Positions 7,380 through 15,637 of a stretch of DNA of 41,063 nucleotides are shown in pieces. The notes below the pieces were generated by a model. The model did no database searches. It had not been told where the DNA came from and saw only the letters and a program-made list of their open reading frames with translations. Source of the DNA: JBDRKE01 sp043814315 (lineage in GTDB: Bacteria; Omnitrophota; Gorgyraeia; Gygaellales; Profunditerraquicolaceae); the NCBI GenBank assembly GCA_043814315.1, contig JBDRKE010000025.1, positions 1 to 41,063 of the forward strand. The letters are read 5' to 3'. Made by a program: the position numbers and the translations under genes. The stretch's first letter is position 1; every line of letters begins with the position of its first letter.

Positions 7380-8306
7380 ATGGCAAAAATAGCCAAGGAT
7401 ATTACAGAATTGATCGGTAAGACTCCCCTGGTTCGTTTCAACAGGATAGCCAAGGATGGCGTTGCAACCGTTGTCGGAAAATTGGAGTCTTTTAATCCCT
7501 GTTCATCGGTTAAAGACAGGATTGGGTTGAGTTTGATTGAGCAGGCTGAGAAAGAGGGCAGGATTTCCAAAGACACCGTTATTCTTGAGCCGACCTCGGG
7601 GAATACGGGTATTGCCTTGGCGTTTGTCTGTGCGGTCAAAGGTTACAAATTAGTTTTGACGATGCCGGAGACAATGAGCCTGGAGCGCAGGCATCTTTTA
7701 TCAGCCTTTGGGGCCGAGATTGTGCTTACTCCCGGCTCAGCGGGGATGTCCGGCGCAGTGAAGAAAGCCGAAGAGCTGCTTAAAGGGAATAAGCGTTACT
7801 TTATGCCTCAGCAGTTTAAGAATCCCTCTAATCCTGAAATCCACCGTCGCACCACAGCCCAGGAGATCTGGGACGATACAGAGGGAAAGATAGATATTTT
7901 CGTTGCAGGAGTAGGAACCGGTGGTACAATAACAGGGGTGGGCGAGGTTTTAAAGAATAAGAAGCCATCCGTAAAGGTTATTGCCGTTGAGCCCAAAGAT
8001 TCTCCTGTTTTATCCGGAGGTAAACCCGGCGCACATAAGATTCAAGGGATAGGCGCCGGATTCATCCCGGAGGTCTTGAATACGAAGATTATCGATGAAA
8101 TCATGCAAGTCTCTAATGAGGAGGCGGCCGAGACGTCCCGAAGGCTTGTAAAAGAAGAGGGTATTTTAGCGGGGATCTCTTCGGGGGCAGCTGTTTATGT
8201 TGCTCTCCAGGTGGCCGTAAGACAGGAAAACAAAGGCAAGCTCATTGTCGTTATTCTTCCGGATACAGGTGAAAGGTATTTAAGTACGGAGTTGTTTGGG
8301 GTGTAG
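7380..8306 (+). CDS. cysK: Cysteine synthase (O-acetylserine sulfhydrylase)
   Basis: This PLP enzyme makes cysteine from O-acetylserine and sulfide. The 308-residue length is typical. K45 in CSSVKDRIG is the Schiff-base lysine. TSGNTGIAL binds the substrate carboxylate, and GTGGTITGVGEVLK binds the PLP phosphate. GISSGAA is conserved near the end. It heads a run of sulfur genes and lies downstream of an Rrf2 regulator. A CysM-like or O-phosphoserine specificity cannot be excluded by eye. No serine acetyltransferase is adjacent. Confidence 0.95.
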   Translation: MAKIAKDITELIGKTPLVRFNRIAKDGVATVVGKLESFNPCSSVKDRIGLSLIEQAEKEGRISKDTVILEPTSGNTGIALAFVCAVKGYKLVLTMPETMSLERRHLLSAFGAEIVLTPGSAGMSGAVKKAEELLKGNKRYFMPQQFKNPSNPEIHRRTTAQEIWDDTEGKIDIFVAGVGTGGTITGVGEVLKNKKPSVKVIAVEPKDSPVLSGGKPGAHKIQGIGAGFIPEVLNTKIIDEIMQVSNEEAAETSRRLVKEEGILAGISSGAAVYVALQVAVRQENKGKLIVVILPDTGERYLSTELFGV

Positions 8307-8339
8307 TCCCTCGCACCAAAAAGAAAATAGCAAGGTGCT

Positions 8340-8430
8340 CGGGATCTCCCGCCAAGCTATGGAGTAGCAGACGGGATCCCGCTAACAATTAAGAGTGTAA
8401 AGCGGGAATTTTCTAACCCGTTATAACGGG
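8340..8430. repeat. Multi-hairpin GGGATCCCG-type intergenic repeat (copy 1)
   Basis: Successive stems TCCCG/CGGGA (8347-8376), TCCCGC/GCGGGA (8377-8407) and the perfect 14-bp palindrome CCCGTTATAACGGG (8417-8430) fill the cysK-nifU gap. Related elements occur at 29344-29404 and 30034-30093, and a simpler one at 12375-12421. Confidence 0.65.
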
Positions 8431-8451
8431 AAAATTGAAGGGGAAAATGAA

Positions 8452-8676
8452 ATGATTAAAGAAAAAGTGGAAAAAGCCCTGGAGAAAGTCAGGCCTATGC
8501 TTATGGCAGATGGCGGGAACGTGGATTTAGTGGATGTCACGCAAGACGGCGTGGTAAAATTGAAGCTCACCGGCACCTGCGGCTGTTGTCCGATGAGCCA
8601 GATGACGTTGAAGACGGGTATAGAAAAAATATTAAAACAAGAGGTTCCGGAAATTAAAGAGGTCATAGCCTTATAA
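8452..8676 (+). CDS. NifU-like C-terminal domain protein (Fe-S scaffold)
   Basis: This is a 74-residue stand-alone NifU C-terminal domain, a family that holds and passes on Fe-S clusters through a CxxC pair. The diagnostic elements are MLMADGGNVDLVDV and GTCGCCPMSQMTL, the latter carrying the cysteines. The neighbouring cysteine desulfurase and cysteine synthase support a role in cluster assembly. No N-terminal NifU domain is attached, as in the Nfu group. Confidence 0.93.
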   Translation: MIKEKVEKALEKVRPMLMADGGNVDLVDVTQDGVVKLKLTGTCGCCPMSQMTLKTGIEKILKQEVPEIKEVIAL

Positions 8677-8680
8677 AAAT

Positions 8681-9901
8681 ATGAAAACGATAAAAGAGAT
8701 CAACGAAAAAATTAAAAAAGGGGTAGCGGTCGTTGTCACGGCCGAAGAGGTCATAGAGTTGGTGGAGAAGAAGGGGGCTAAGAAATGCGCTCAAGAAGTG
8801 GATGTGGTCACCACCGGCACATTCGGCCCGATGTGTTCTTCGGGTGCCTATTTTAACATCGGGCATTCAAAGCCCAGGATCAAGCTGGGCGGAGGAACCT
8901 GTGCATTGAACGATGTTTCTGCCTATGCGGGATTTGCCGCGGTGGATATCTTGCTCGGCGCAACCGCTGTCCCTGATTCAGACCCCTTGAATAAAGTCTT
9001 TCCCGGTGAATTTAAATACGGCGGAGGCCACGTTATCCATGAAATCGTTGCAGGGCAGAACGTACGTTTAACAGCTACGGCCTATGGGACAGACTGTTAT
9101 CCCCGCAAGAGGCTGGAGACTTATATCAATATCAAAGACATCAATGAGGCTGTCTTATTTAACATCCGCAACTGTTATCAGAATTATAACGTAGCGGTGA
9201 ACCTGTCGGATAAGATTATCTATACCTATATGGGCGTATGTAAACCGAATTTAGGGAATGCCAATTACTGTTCCGCAGGACAATTATCCCCACTCCTAAA
9301 GGATCCTTATTACAAGACCATAGGCATCGGGACGAAGATATTCCTGGGAGGAGGCATTGGTTTTGTGGCTTGGCAGGGCACACAGCATAATCCCATTGTC
9401 CCCCGAAAAGAGTGCGGTGTGCCTCAGGCACCGGCAGGGACACTGGCTGTTATCGGTGATTTAAAACAGATGAAAGCGGATTGGTTAGTCGGCGTAAGTA
9501 TGCTCGGTTACGGGGTCACGCTCAATGTAGGGATCGGAGTCCCCATCCCCGTGTTAGATGAAGAGACCGTAAAATACGCCGCGATAAAAGACGAAGAGAT
9601 ATACACCCAGATTGTCGATTACAGCAAAAATTACCCCAATTGTATCCCCGGTTCTCTGGGAGAGGCCAATTACGCGCAGTTAAAATCAGGAAAGATCAAG
9701 ATACAGGGCAAAGAAGTTCCGACCGGGAATTTATCCAGTTATTCCAAGGCAAGAGAGATCGCCGAGGAACTTAAATCCTGGATTAAAAAAGGCGAATTTC
9801 TGCTGACGGAACCTGTGGCTCCTTTGCCAGGGGCTGAATCGGGATACACGGTCAAACCGCTTAAGGAAAATCCAACGCTTGGTCAAGGAGGGAAGGAATG
9901 A
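8681..9901 (+). CDS. Homocysteine biosynthesis protein (HcyBio/DUF39, COG1900)
   Basis: The family, studied as MA1821 in Methanosarcina, inserts sulfur into aspartate semialdehyde to give homocysteine directly, bypassing O-acyl-homoserine. The 406-residue protein covers the domain and lacks the C-terminal CBS pair found in some homologues. Two conserved cysteines are visible: C52 in GTFGPMCSSG and C139 in YGTDCYPRKR. These fit the pair reported as important in MA1821. It overlaps the next gene by 4 bp (ATGA), and that gene is the known partner. With CysK this gives the cell both cysteine and homocysteine directly from sulfide. Confidence 0.92.
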   Translation: MKTIKEINEKIKKGVAVVVTAEEVIELVEKKGAKKCAQEVDVVTTGTFGPMCSSGAYFNIGHSKPRIKLGGGTCALNDVSAYAGFAAVDILLGATAVPDSDPLNKVFPGEFKYGGGHVIHEIVAGQNVRLTATAYGTDCYPRKRLETYINIKDINEAVLFNIRNCYQNYNVAVNLSDKIIYTYMGVCKPNLGNANYCSAGQLSPLLKDPYYKTIGIGTKIFLGGGIGFVAWQGTQHNPIVPRKECGVPQAPAGTLAVIGDLKQMKADWLVGVSMLGYGVTLNVGIGVPIPVLDEETVKYAAIKDEEIYTQIVDYSKNYPNCIPGSLGEANYAQLKSGKIKIQGKEVPTGNLSSYSKAREIAEELKSWIKKGEFLLTEPVAPLPGAESGYTVKPLKENPTLGQGGKE

Positions 9902-10305
9902 TTTCTAAACGGATTGTCCTGCATTTTCCGCACCGGCTCGTTGATCAGCCGATCATCTATAAACTGGTTAAGGAGTTTGACCTTCAGTTTAATATCCTCA
10001 AGGCCTATGTGACCCCTCAGGAAGAAGGGCTTATGGTTTTAGAATTATCGGGCGAGGAGAATAACTTCAATAAAGGGATGGAGTATTTGCAGTCCTGCGG
10101 TGTCAGAATCCAACCGCTGAGCCAGGATGTGATACGCAACGAAGCCAAATGTACGGATTGCGGGGTATGCGTGCCTATATGTCCTACAGGTGCGCTTCTG
10201 GTTGACCCTCACACGCGCAAGGTCCATTTCTATGATAACAAATGCATTGCCTGTGAACTCTGCGTCAAAATCTGTCCTACCCGCGCCATGGAGGTGCATT
10301 TCTAG
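9898..10305 (+). CDS. NIL domain-ferredoxin, partner of the homocysteine protein
   Basis: This 135-residue protein has an N-terminal NIL domain (about 1-75), a small ligand-binding fold also found in methionine transporters, and a C-terminal two-cluster ferredoxin. The cysteine motifs are CTDCGVCVPICPTGAL and CIACELCVKICPTRAM. This is the MA1822 architecture. In methanogens MA1822 works with MA1821, probably by supplying electrons or sulfur during homocysteine formation. Coupling through the ATGA overlap supports that here. Confidence 0.92.
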   Translation: MISKRIVLHFPHRLVDQPIIYKLVKEFDLQFNILKAYVTPQEEGLMVLELSGEENNFNKGMEYLQSCGVRIQPLSQDVIRNEAKCTDCGVCVPICPTGALLVDPHTRKVHFYDNKCIACELCVKICPTRAMEVHF

Positions 10306-10306
10306 T

Positions 10307-10410
10307 TACGCAGATAGTCGCAGATTGCCTGCCTGCCGGCAGGCAGGCAGGCAGATGATCGCAGATTATCTGCGGGATCTGCGTTAGATTTGCGTAAATC
10401 TGCGTTCAGA
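10307..10410. repeat. GCAGAT/CCTGCC palindromic repeat
   Basis: A perfect 24-bp palindrome (10326-10349: TGCCTGCCTGCC followed by its reverse complement) is embedded in multiple GCAGAT/ATCTGCG direct and inverted repeats that fill the gap before larE. The CCTGCC/GGCAGG core recurs inside mnmA at 20675-20695. The GCAGATGATC motif recurs at 39575-39614. Confidence 0.7.
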
Positions 10411-10420
10411 GACCGTTAAC

Positions 10421-11221
10421 ATGCATAAATTAGGAAGACTCAAGAATATATTAGAAGAAATGGGCTCCGTGCTTATTGCTTATTCCGGCGGGGTGGACAG
10501 CACATTTCTTCTAAAAGTGGCTGCTTTGGCGTTACCCAGAGACAGGCTTCTCGCCGTGACCGCAAATTCCCTCACCTATCCGAAACAAGAATTGCTTAAG
10601 GCCAGGCATATGGCGGAGGAACTCGGCGTGCGGCACAAAATAATTAAAACACAAGAATTGAAAGACAGAAGATTTGTTTCCAACCCTGCCAACCGATGCT
10701 ATTTTTGTAAAAAAGAACTTTTTTCGAAACTAAAGGGCATAGCCGCAGAATGTCATTTAAAATGCGTAGTAGACGCAAGCTCCTTGTCCGACCGGTTCGA
10801 TTTTCGGCCGGGTGACATGGCGAAAAGGGAATTCCATATCCGTTCTCCGCTGGTTGAGGCCCGTTTAAACAAAAAGGAGATACGTTGCTTCAGTAAGTCT
10901 CTGGGGTTGCCGACATGGAACCAGCCGGCTCAGGCGTGCCTGGCCTCCAGAATCCCTTACGGAAAAAGAATCTTACCGATTGTTTTAGCTCGGGTGGAGC
11001 AAGCCGAGGCCTATTTGAAAAGATTAGGTTTTAAACAGGTCAGGTTAAGGCATTACAACGGTCTTTGCCGGATTGAGGTTGGAAGAGATGAAGTTCAGGG
11101 GCTCTTTCGTCGACGTGAAGGGATCGTCAAAAAATTAAAAAAACTGGGGTATCATTATGTGACTTTGGATTTGGAGGGATACCGCACGGGAAGCATGAAT
11201 GAGATTTTAAGGAGACGTTAG
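10421..11221 (+). CDS. larE: LarE-type ATP-dependent sacrificial sulfurtransferase
   Basis: This is a PP-loop ATPase of 266 residues. The PP-loop is YSGGVDST (about residues 21-28). C173 in QACLASRIPYG matches the position of the cysteine that LarE of Lactobacillus gives up as sulfur donor. A CYFC pair near residue 90 is also present. LarE normally thiolates the nickel-pincer cofactor precursor with LarB and LarC for lactate racemase. No larA, larB or larC is in the window. Its position next to cysteine desulfurase suggests a role in sulfur transfer, possibly to another acceptor. The family is secure; the substrate is inferred. Confidence 0.85.
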   Translation: MHKLGRLKNILEEMGSVLIAYSGGVDSTFLLKVAALALPRDRLLAVTANSLTYPKQELLKARHMAEELGVRHKIIKTQELKDRRFVSNPANRCYFCKKELFSKLKGIAAECHLKCVVDASSLSDRFDFRPGDMAKREFHIRSPLVEARLNKKEIRCFSKSLGLPTWNQPAQACLASRIPYGKRILPIVLARVEQAEAYLKRLGFKQVRLRHYNGLCRIEVGRDEVQGLFRRREGIVKKLKKLGYHYVTLDLEGYRTGSMNEILRRR

Positions 11222-12400
11222 ATGAAGAAGAATGTTTATCTGGATTACGCGGCTACCACGCCTTGCGATCCGGAAGTCCTCAAGGCCATGGAGCCCTATT
11301 TTTTTGAGAAATTCGGTAACGCTTCCAGCATCTATGCGCTGGGCCAGGAGGCGAAAAAGGCTATTGAAGACAGCCGCTTGACCCTGGCTAACTTTTTAGG
11401 CGCTCAAGCCTCGGAAATCGTTTTTACTTCGGGAGGCACGGAATCCAATAATGCCGCCATCAAGGGCATTGCCTACGCTTTAAAGGATAAAGGTCATCAC
11501 ATCATTACCTCGGCCATTGAGCACCATGCGGTTTTTGAGCCGTGCAAGTTTTTGGAAAAACAGGGATTCAAAATCACCACGATCAAAGTCGGAAAAGACG
11601 GTTTAATTGCACCCGAAGATATTAATAAAGCTATTACGGAGAAGACCATTCTTATCAGCGTCATGCACGCCAACAACGAAATAGGCGTTATTCAGCCGAT
11701 CGCAGAGATCGGCAAGATAGCCAGAGAAAGGAGCGTCTATTTTCATACGGATACGGTTCAGGCCGTGGGACACATTCCCGTAAACGTAAAGGAACTGAAT
11801 ATTGATCTTTTGTCTCTTTCGGCGCATAAGTTCTATGGCCCTAAAGGCGTAGGCGCCTTATACGTTAAGAAAGGGGTGCGCTTGGATTCTTTTCTTCAGG
11901 GTGGCGACCAGGAAAAAGGAAGGCGGGCCTCTACGTATAATACCCCCGGTATTGTGGGATTAGGTAAGGCTATAGAGCTATGCAAAGAAAAAATGGAGGA
12001 AGAGGCGAAGTTCCAGACGGCCTTACGCGATAGATTGATTCAGGAGATTCCTAAGAGAATTCCCGAGGCTTATCTTAACGGCAGCCCCCGGCAGCGCCTT
12101 CCTAACAATGTCAACTTCACCATAAAATACATCGAAGGAGAATCGATTCTATTGAGTCTCGATATGATGGGGATTGCCTGTTCCACGGGCTCTGCCTGCA
12201 CCTCTACTTCTTTAGAGCCTTCGCACGTGTTGCTGGCTATCGGCCTTTCGCATGAGATAGCCCACGGTTCCTTAAGAATCACGCTGGGCCGATGGACCAA
12301 GAAAGAAGATGTCGATTATCTGTTAGAGTGCCTGCCTAAAATCGTGGAGAAGCTGCGCGCCATGTCTCCCCTTTATCCCGTTAGAGAAAATCACAAATAA
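11222..12400 (+). CDS. Cysteine desulfurase (NifS/IscS family)
   Basis: This PLP enzyme converts cysteine to alanine and a protein-bound persulfide, the sulfur source for Fe-S clusters and tRNA thiolation. The protein has 392 residues. K203 in LSAHKFYGPKG binds PLP and C326 in STGSACTS is the persulfide cysteine; the SxGSACTS form is the group I (NifS/IscS) signature. It starts one base after the larE stop. The last few residues (about PLYPVRENHK) are encoded by one arm of a palindromic repeat, so the C-terminus is lineage-specific. It may serve the nearby NifU-domain protein, MnmA and LarE. Confidence 0.95.
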   Translation: MKKNVYLDYAATTPCDPEVLKAMEPYFFEKFGNASSIYALGQEAKKAIEDSRLTLANFLGAQASEIVFTSGGTESNNAAIKGIAYALKDKGHHIITSAIEHHAVFEPCKFLEKQGFKITTIKVGKDGLIAPEDINKAITEKTILISVMHANNEIGVIQPIAEIGKIARERSVYFHTDTVQAVGHIPVNVKELNIDLLSLSAHKFYGPKGVGALYVKKGVRLDSFLQGGDQEKGRRASTYNTPGIVGLGKAIELCKEKMEEEAKFQTALRDRLIQEIPKRIPEAYLNGSPRQRLPNNVNFTIKYIEGESILLSLDMMGIACSTGSACTSTSLEPSHVLLAIGLSHEIAHGSLRITLGRWTKKEDVDYLLECLPKIVEKLRAMSPLYPVRENHK

Positions 12401-12421
12401 AAAACAATTCTCTAACGGGAT
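12375..12421. repeat. 14-bp perfect inverted repeat over the desulfurase stop
   Basis: ATCCCGTTAGAGAA (12375-12388) and TTCTCTAACGGGAT (12408-12421) are exact reverse complements with a 19-nt loop. The left arm encodes part of the desulfurase C-terminus. The CCCGTTA core is shared with the palindrome at 8417-8430. No T tract follows, so a simple terminator is less likely. Confidence 0.75.
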
Positions 12422-12436
12422 TTACGAAAAGAAATA

Positions 12437-13396
12437 ATGGTACAGGAAAAGACTCTGGATTTCTTAAAAAGAAAACAAGACTATGTCTCTGGGGACCAGA
12501 TAGCTTCGCGCCTTGGCATATCGAGGCAAGCCCTCTGGAAGCATATCCAGGACCTTAAGCAGGCCGGATATGATATCGTCGCTGTTCCGCATCTGGGATA
12601 CAAATTAATCTCCAGCCCTGACAGGTTATTCGACTTTGAAATCACCCGGGATCTTGATACCCGCATCTTAGCCAAAAAGGTTTATTATTTTGACAACCTG
12701 ACCTCTACGATGGATGTGGCCATGAAGCTTGGGTTAGAAGGTTCGCCCGAAGGCACGCTGGTCATTGCCGAGAGCCAGACACAGGGAAGAGGAAGGTTGG
12801 GAAGGGCCTGGTTCTCGCCAAAATATAAGGGAATATATTTCTCCTTGATTTTGAGGCCAAAAATGCTGCCTTCGCGCGCCTCCCTGTTCACCTTGCTTTG
12901 CGCGGTAAGTCTGTGCGAGGCCATAAAAAAAATATGCGATGTGGCGGTTGAGATAAAGTGGCCGAATGATATCTGGCTTATGCATAAGAAGGTGGGGGGG
13001 ATATTGACGGAGCTTAATGCCGAGATGGATGCCGTCAATTTTGTCATAATAGGGGTAGGTTTAAATGTCAATAATGACAAAAAGTCTCTTGTGGGCGGGG
13101 CCACCTCATTGAGAGAGCATAAAAAAGAAAGCGTTAACCGCATCATTTTGTTACAGGAGATATTAAGAAGAATTGAGGCAAATTATCTGCTTTTTCAGGA
13201 GAAAGGCGCTCTCTTCCTTATTGAAAAGGCGCGCACGTGCAGTTTGACGTTAGGCCGTCGAGTCCGGGTCTATGTTAGAAAAGAGCGCGTGGAGGGGGAG
13301 GCCATAGATATTGATACGGATGCAGGATTGCTGATTAGAAAAGATTCGGGAGTCGTGGAAAAAGTCATGGCCGGAGACGTGACCCACTGCCGCTGA
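12437..13396 (+). CDS. birA: Biotin-protein ligase with repressor HTH domain
   Basis: The enzyme activates biotin as biotinyl-AMP and attaches it to carboxylase carrier domains; the N-terminal winged helix can repress biotin genes. The 319-residue protein has an HTH at about 1-65 (SGDQIASRLGISRQALWKHI). The ligase domain shows QTQGRGRLGRAW, the biotin-binding loop, and KWPNDIW. A small C-terminal SH3-like domain is also present. This is the bifunctional BirA layout. No biotin synthesis genes are nearby. Confidence 0.94.
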   Translation: MVQEKTLDFLKRKQDYVSGDQIASRLGISRQALWKHIQDLKQAGYDIVAVPHLGYKLISSPDRLFDFEITRDLDTRILAKKVYYFDNLTSTMDVAMKLGLEGSPEGTLVIAESQTQGRGRLGRAWFSPKYKGIYFSLILRPKMLPSRASLFTLLCAVSLCEAIKKICDVAVEIKWPNDIWLMHKKVGGILTELNAEMDAVNFVIIGVGLNVNNDKKSLVGGATSLREHKKESVNRIILLQEILRRIEANYLLFQEKGALFLIEKARTCSLTLGRRVRVYVRKERVEGEAIDIDTDAGLLIRKDSGVVEKVMAGDVTHCR

Positions 13397-13426
13397 AGGT
13401 AAAGTAAACCTAAAAAAATTGTTTGG

Positions 13427-13454
13427 TTGACAATTGTCCCGCAGGCCTTATAAT
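13427..13454 (+). promoter_or_regulatory. Consensus promoter of the TonB receptor gene
   Basis: TTGACA (13427-13432) and TATAAT (13449-13454), both perfect, have a 16-bp spacer. Initiation near 13461 leaves a leader of only about 13 bases with no Shine-Dalgarno before the ATG at 13474. Confidence 0.75.
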
Positions 13455-13473
13455 AGGGTTCCGGGATTTTTTT

Positions 13474-15309
13474 ATGACCAGATCTAAATCCGTCATCCTG
13501 TTCATTTTACTGGACTTGATGGCGCTTCCTTCATTTTGTTTTCCTGAGGAGGCCCTTGTTTACGATAAAATAGTGGTCACTTCTCGTAAGCAGCCTCCAT
13601 CCCTCGATTCCCTCATAAATAATTATTCACCAGAAGTCATTCCTGCTTTTGATATAGAGCAAAAAAGTTTTAATACTTTAGTTGACCTGTTAGATGATGT
13701 CGCAGGTCTGGATTTACGTTACCGGGGAACCTCTGGCATCCAAGGGGACCTTTCCGTGCGGGGGTCTACCTTTGAACAGGTCGCCGTATCCATAGACGGT
13801 ATTCCCGTGAATGACCCGCAGACAGGGCATCATAATCTTGATATCCCTTTAACGAGTTTTGATATCGAAAGAATAGAAATTGTAAAAGAAGGGGCCTCTT
13901 CCTGGCTTAACAAAAACGCATTGGCTGGCAGCGTCAATTTCCAGACAAAAAAGCCCAGAAAAAAAGCCTTGCGTGTCCAGACGATTTTTGGAGAACATGC
14001 TTTGTGGGGCGACGCCTTCTCTTTGAGTGTACCGGGTGAGGAGCTTTCCGGCCGTTTTTCTTTCGAGCACAAAGTATCTAAAGCTGCCCGGCCCAATACG
14101 GACTTTGAATATAAGACGGGCTCCCTTTATCTGGTGCGGGATTTTCAGGATGCAGCCGCAGACGTTTTACTGGGTTACCAAGAGAAAGATTTTGGCGCAG
14201 ACAGTTTTTATTCCAACCTTTTTCCCGAAGAAGAAGAACACACCCGCACCCTTTTTGTCAGAACAGGTTGGCAGAAGTGGGGAGGGCTTGGCTTTTCAAA
14301 AACAAATGTCTATCTAAGAAAGCATCGCGATAAATTTATATTAAGTAGGAATGATCCCGCCTATGTCAATTATCATACAACTTATGCCTATGGCCTGGCT
14401 TCTGAAGGAAGCGTTTCTACGGAAAAGGGAGATCTTACTCTTGGGCTAGAAACAGGAAGAGACCAGATTAATTCGACGAATCTGGGTCAACATACCAGGC
14501 AGCACGTTGCTTCCTCCTTTGGCCTGATTCCCAGGCTTTGTGACAATGTCACCATGGATATGAGAGTAGGATTCCATGGGTATCAAAAATGGGCCTTTCA
14601 GGAATCCTATAATTTCGGGGTAGGTTATTTACTTATTGATGAGAAGTTAAGAATCAACGGCTCCCTGGGCCGGGCTTTCCGGATCCCTACTTTTACGGAA
14701 CTTTATTATTCGGATGCTGCCAATAAGGGCAATTCGGATCTTTCCGTCGAGAAATCGGATCATTTCAGGCTGGGCCTGGATTTTAGAGACAAGACATTAT
14801 CCTGTGCGTTGGAGGGGTTTTTGCGCCAAGGCCGCAACTTAATTGACTGGACTCGGGCCTCGGAAACCGAGGCCTGGAAGGCGACCAACTTAGGCAGAGT
14901 CGATTTTAGAGGCCTAGAAGCAACTTTTAGATTAGAGCCGGCCTGGGATTCCAGGGGGACAAAATTAGAACGGATAACCTTTTCATACACCTATATAGAC
15001 ACGGACAGGAAAGAGGCCGGATTCTTGTCTAAATATGCCCTGGATGTCCTCAGGCATCAGTTGGTGCTCGGCATAGATTCTGAGATTTTTGGGATTTGTA
15101 TTAATTGGCAGTTATCCTATAATGAAAGATGTTTTGGCGAGACCTATTTTGTAGGAGACCTCGTGATAAGCAAACGCCTTATCTCTAAGGACTTTATTTT
15201 CGAGCCCTTCTTAAAGATAGATAATTTTAGCAATACCCGATATACGGAAGTAGGGGGCGTACTTTTGCCGGGACGCTGGGTGCAGGGCGGAATAAGGCTT
15301 GAATGGTAG
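13474..15309 (+). CDS. TonB-dependent outer membrane receptor
   Basis: This is an outer-membrane beta-barrel transporter that moves a scarce ligand into the periplasm using TonB energy. The ATG at 13474 is chosen over the upstream in-frame start because it gives a clean signal peptide (MTRSKSVILFILLDLMALPS) and lies downstream of a consensus promoter. After a TonB-box-like region comes the plug domain (VRGSTFEQVAVSIDGIPVND, PLTSFDIERIEIVKEG). About 22 strands follow, and the chain ends in a tryptophan as barrel proteins do. The total of 611 residues is close to BtuB, so vitamin B12 or a siderophore are candidates. No ligand gene is adjacent and the substrate is unknown. Confidence 0.92.
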   Translation: MTRSKSVILFILLDLMALPSFCFPEEALVYDKIVVTSRKQPPSLDSLINNYSPEVIPAFDIEQKSFNTLVDLLDDVAGLDLRYRGTSGIQGDLSVRGSTFEQVAVSIDGIPVNDPQTGHHNLDIPLTSFDIERIEIVKEGASSWLNKNALAGSVNFQTKKPRKKALRVQTIFGEHALWGDAFSLSVPGEELSGRFSFEHKVSKAARPNTDFEYKTGSLYLVRDFQDAAADVLLGYQEKDFGADSFYSNLFPEEEEHTRTLFVRTGWQKWGGLGFSKTNVYLRKHRDKFILSRNDPAYVNYHTTYAYGLASEGSVSTEKGDLTLGLETGRDQINSTNLGQHTRQHVASSFGLIPRLCDNVTMDMRVGFHGYQKWAFQESYNFGVGYLLIDEKLRINGSLGRAFRIPTFTELYYSDAANKGNSDLSVEKSDHFRLGLDFRDKTLSCALEGFLRQGRNLIDWTRASETEAWKATNLGRVDFRGLEATFRLEPAWDSRGTKLERITFSYTYIDTDRKEAGFLSKYALDVLRHQLVLGIDSEIFGICINWQLSYNERCFGETYFVGDLVISKRLISKDFIFEPFLKIDNFSNTRYTEVGGVLLPGRWVQGGIRLEW

Positions 15310-15324
15310 TAGATGCCACTATAG

Positions 15325-15500
15325 ATTTTATGATTTCGCTTCCGGCGCTGAAAATTTTTGCCGTCTGCTTCGGTTTACTTCCTCGCTACGGGTAGGCTGC
15401 CCGCGGAAATCAGTCCTACGCTCGTCGTAATTCCTCGCAGACGATTTGAAATAATTGTGCCAAAAATTTTCTAATGCGCCTCCAGCGAAACGCATAAAAT
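15325..15500. repeat. Long imperfect palindrome filling the gap after the TonB receptor
   Basis: The ends ATTTTATG (15325-15332) and CATAAAAT (15493-15500) begin two arms that match along about 40 bases with a few mismatches (TTCGCT, GGCGC and AAAATTTTTG recur inverted). Nested inside are GTCTGC/GCAGAC and GTAGG/CCTAC pairs. The 15310-15637 gap holds no gene. The element looks like a non-autonomous mobile repeat or a large structured RNA. Confidence 0.6.
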
Positions 15501-15580
15501 CTTACCCCCCCGATAATCAGTTCAATTCACCCACAAAATCAAGCCAGCGAGAAGGCTGTTAGGTTCATTTATAAAACTAC

Positions 15581-15608
15581 TTGGTTTTTCGGGGATTGCG
15601 GGTATAAT
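15581..15608 (+). promoter_or_regulatory. Putative promoter of the small barrel protein gene
   Basis: TTGGTT (15581-15586) and TATAAT (15603-15608) with a 16-bp spacer, 30 bp before the gene. Confidence 0.5.
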
Positions 15609-15637
15609 AGCATCAAGATATTTCTATAGAGAAAGGG

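Noticed and set aside
10307..10410. CRISPR array from repeated GCAGAT units
   Set aside because: Units are short, irregularly spaced and mostly inverted, without uniform spacers.
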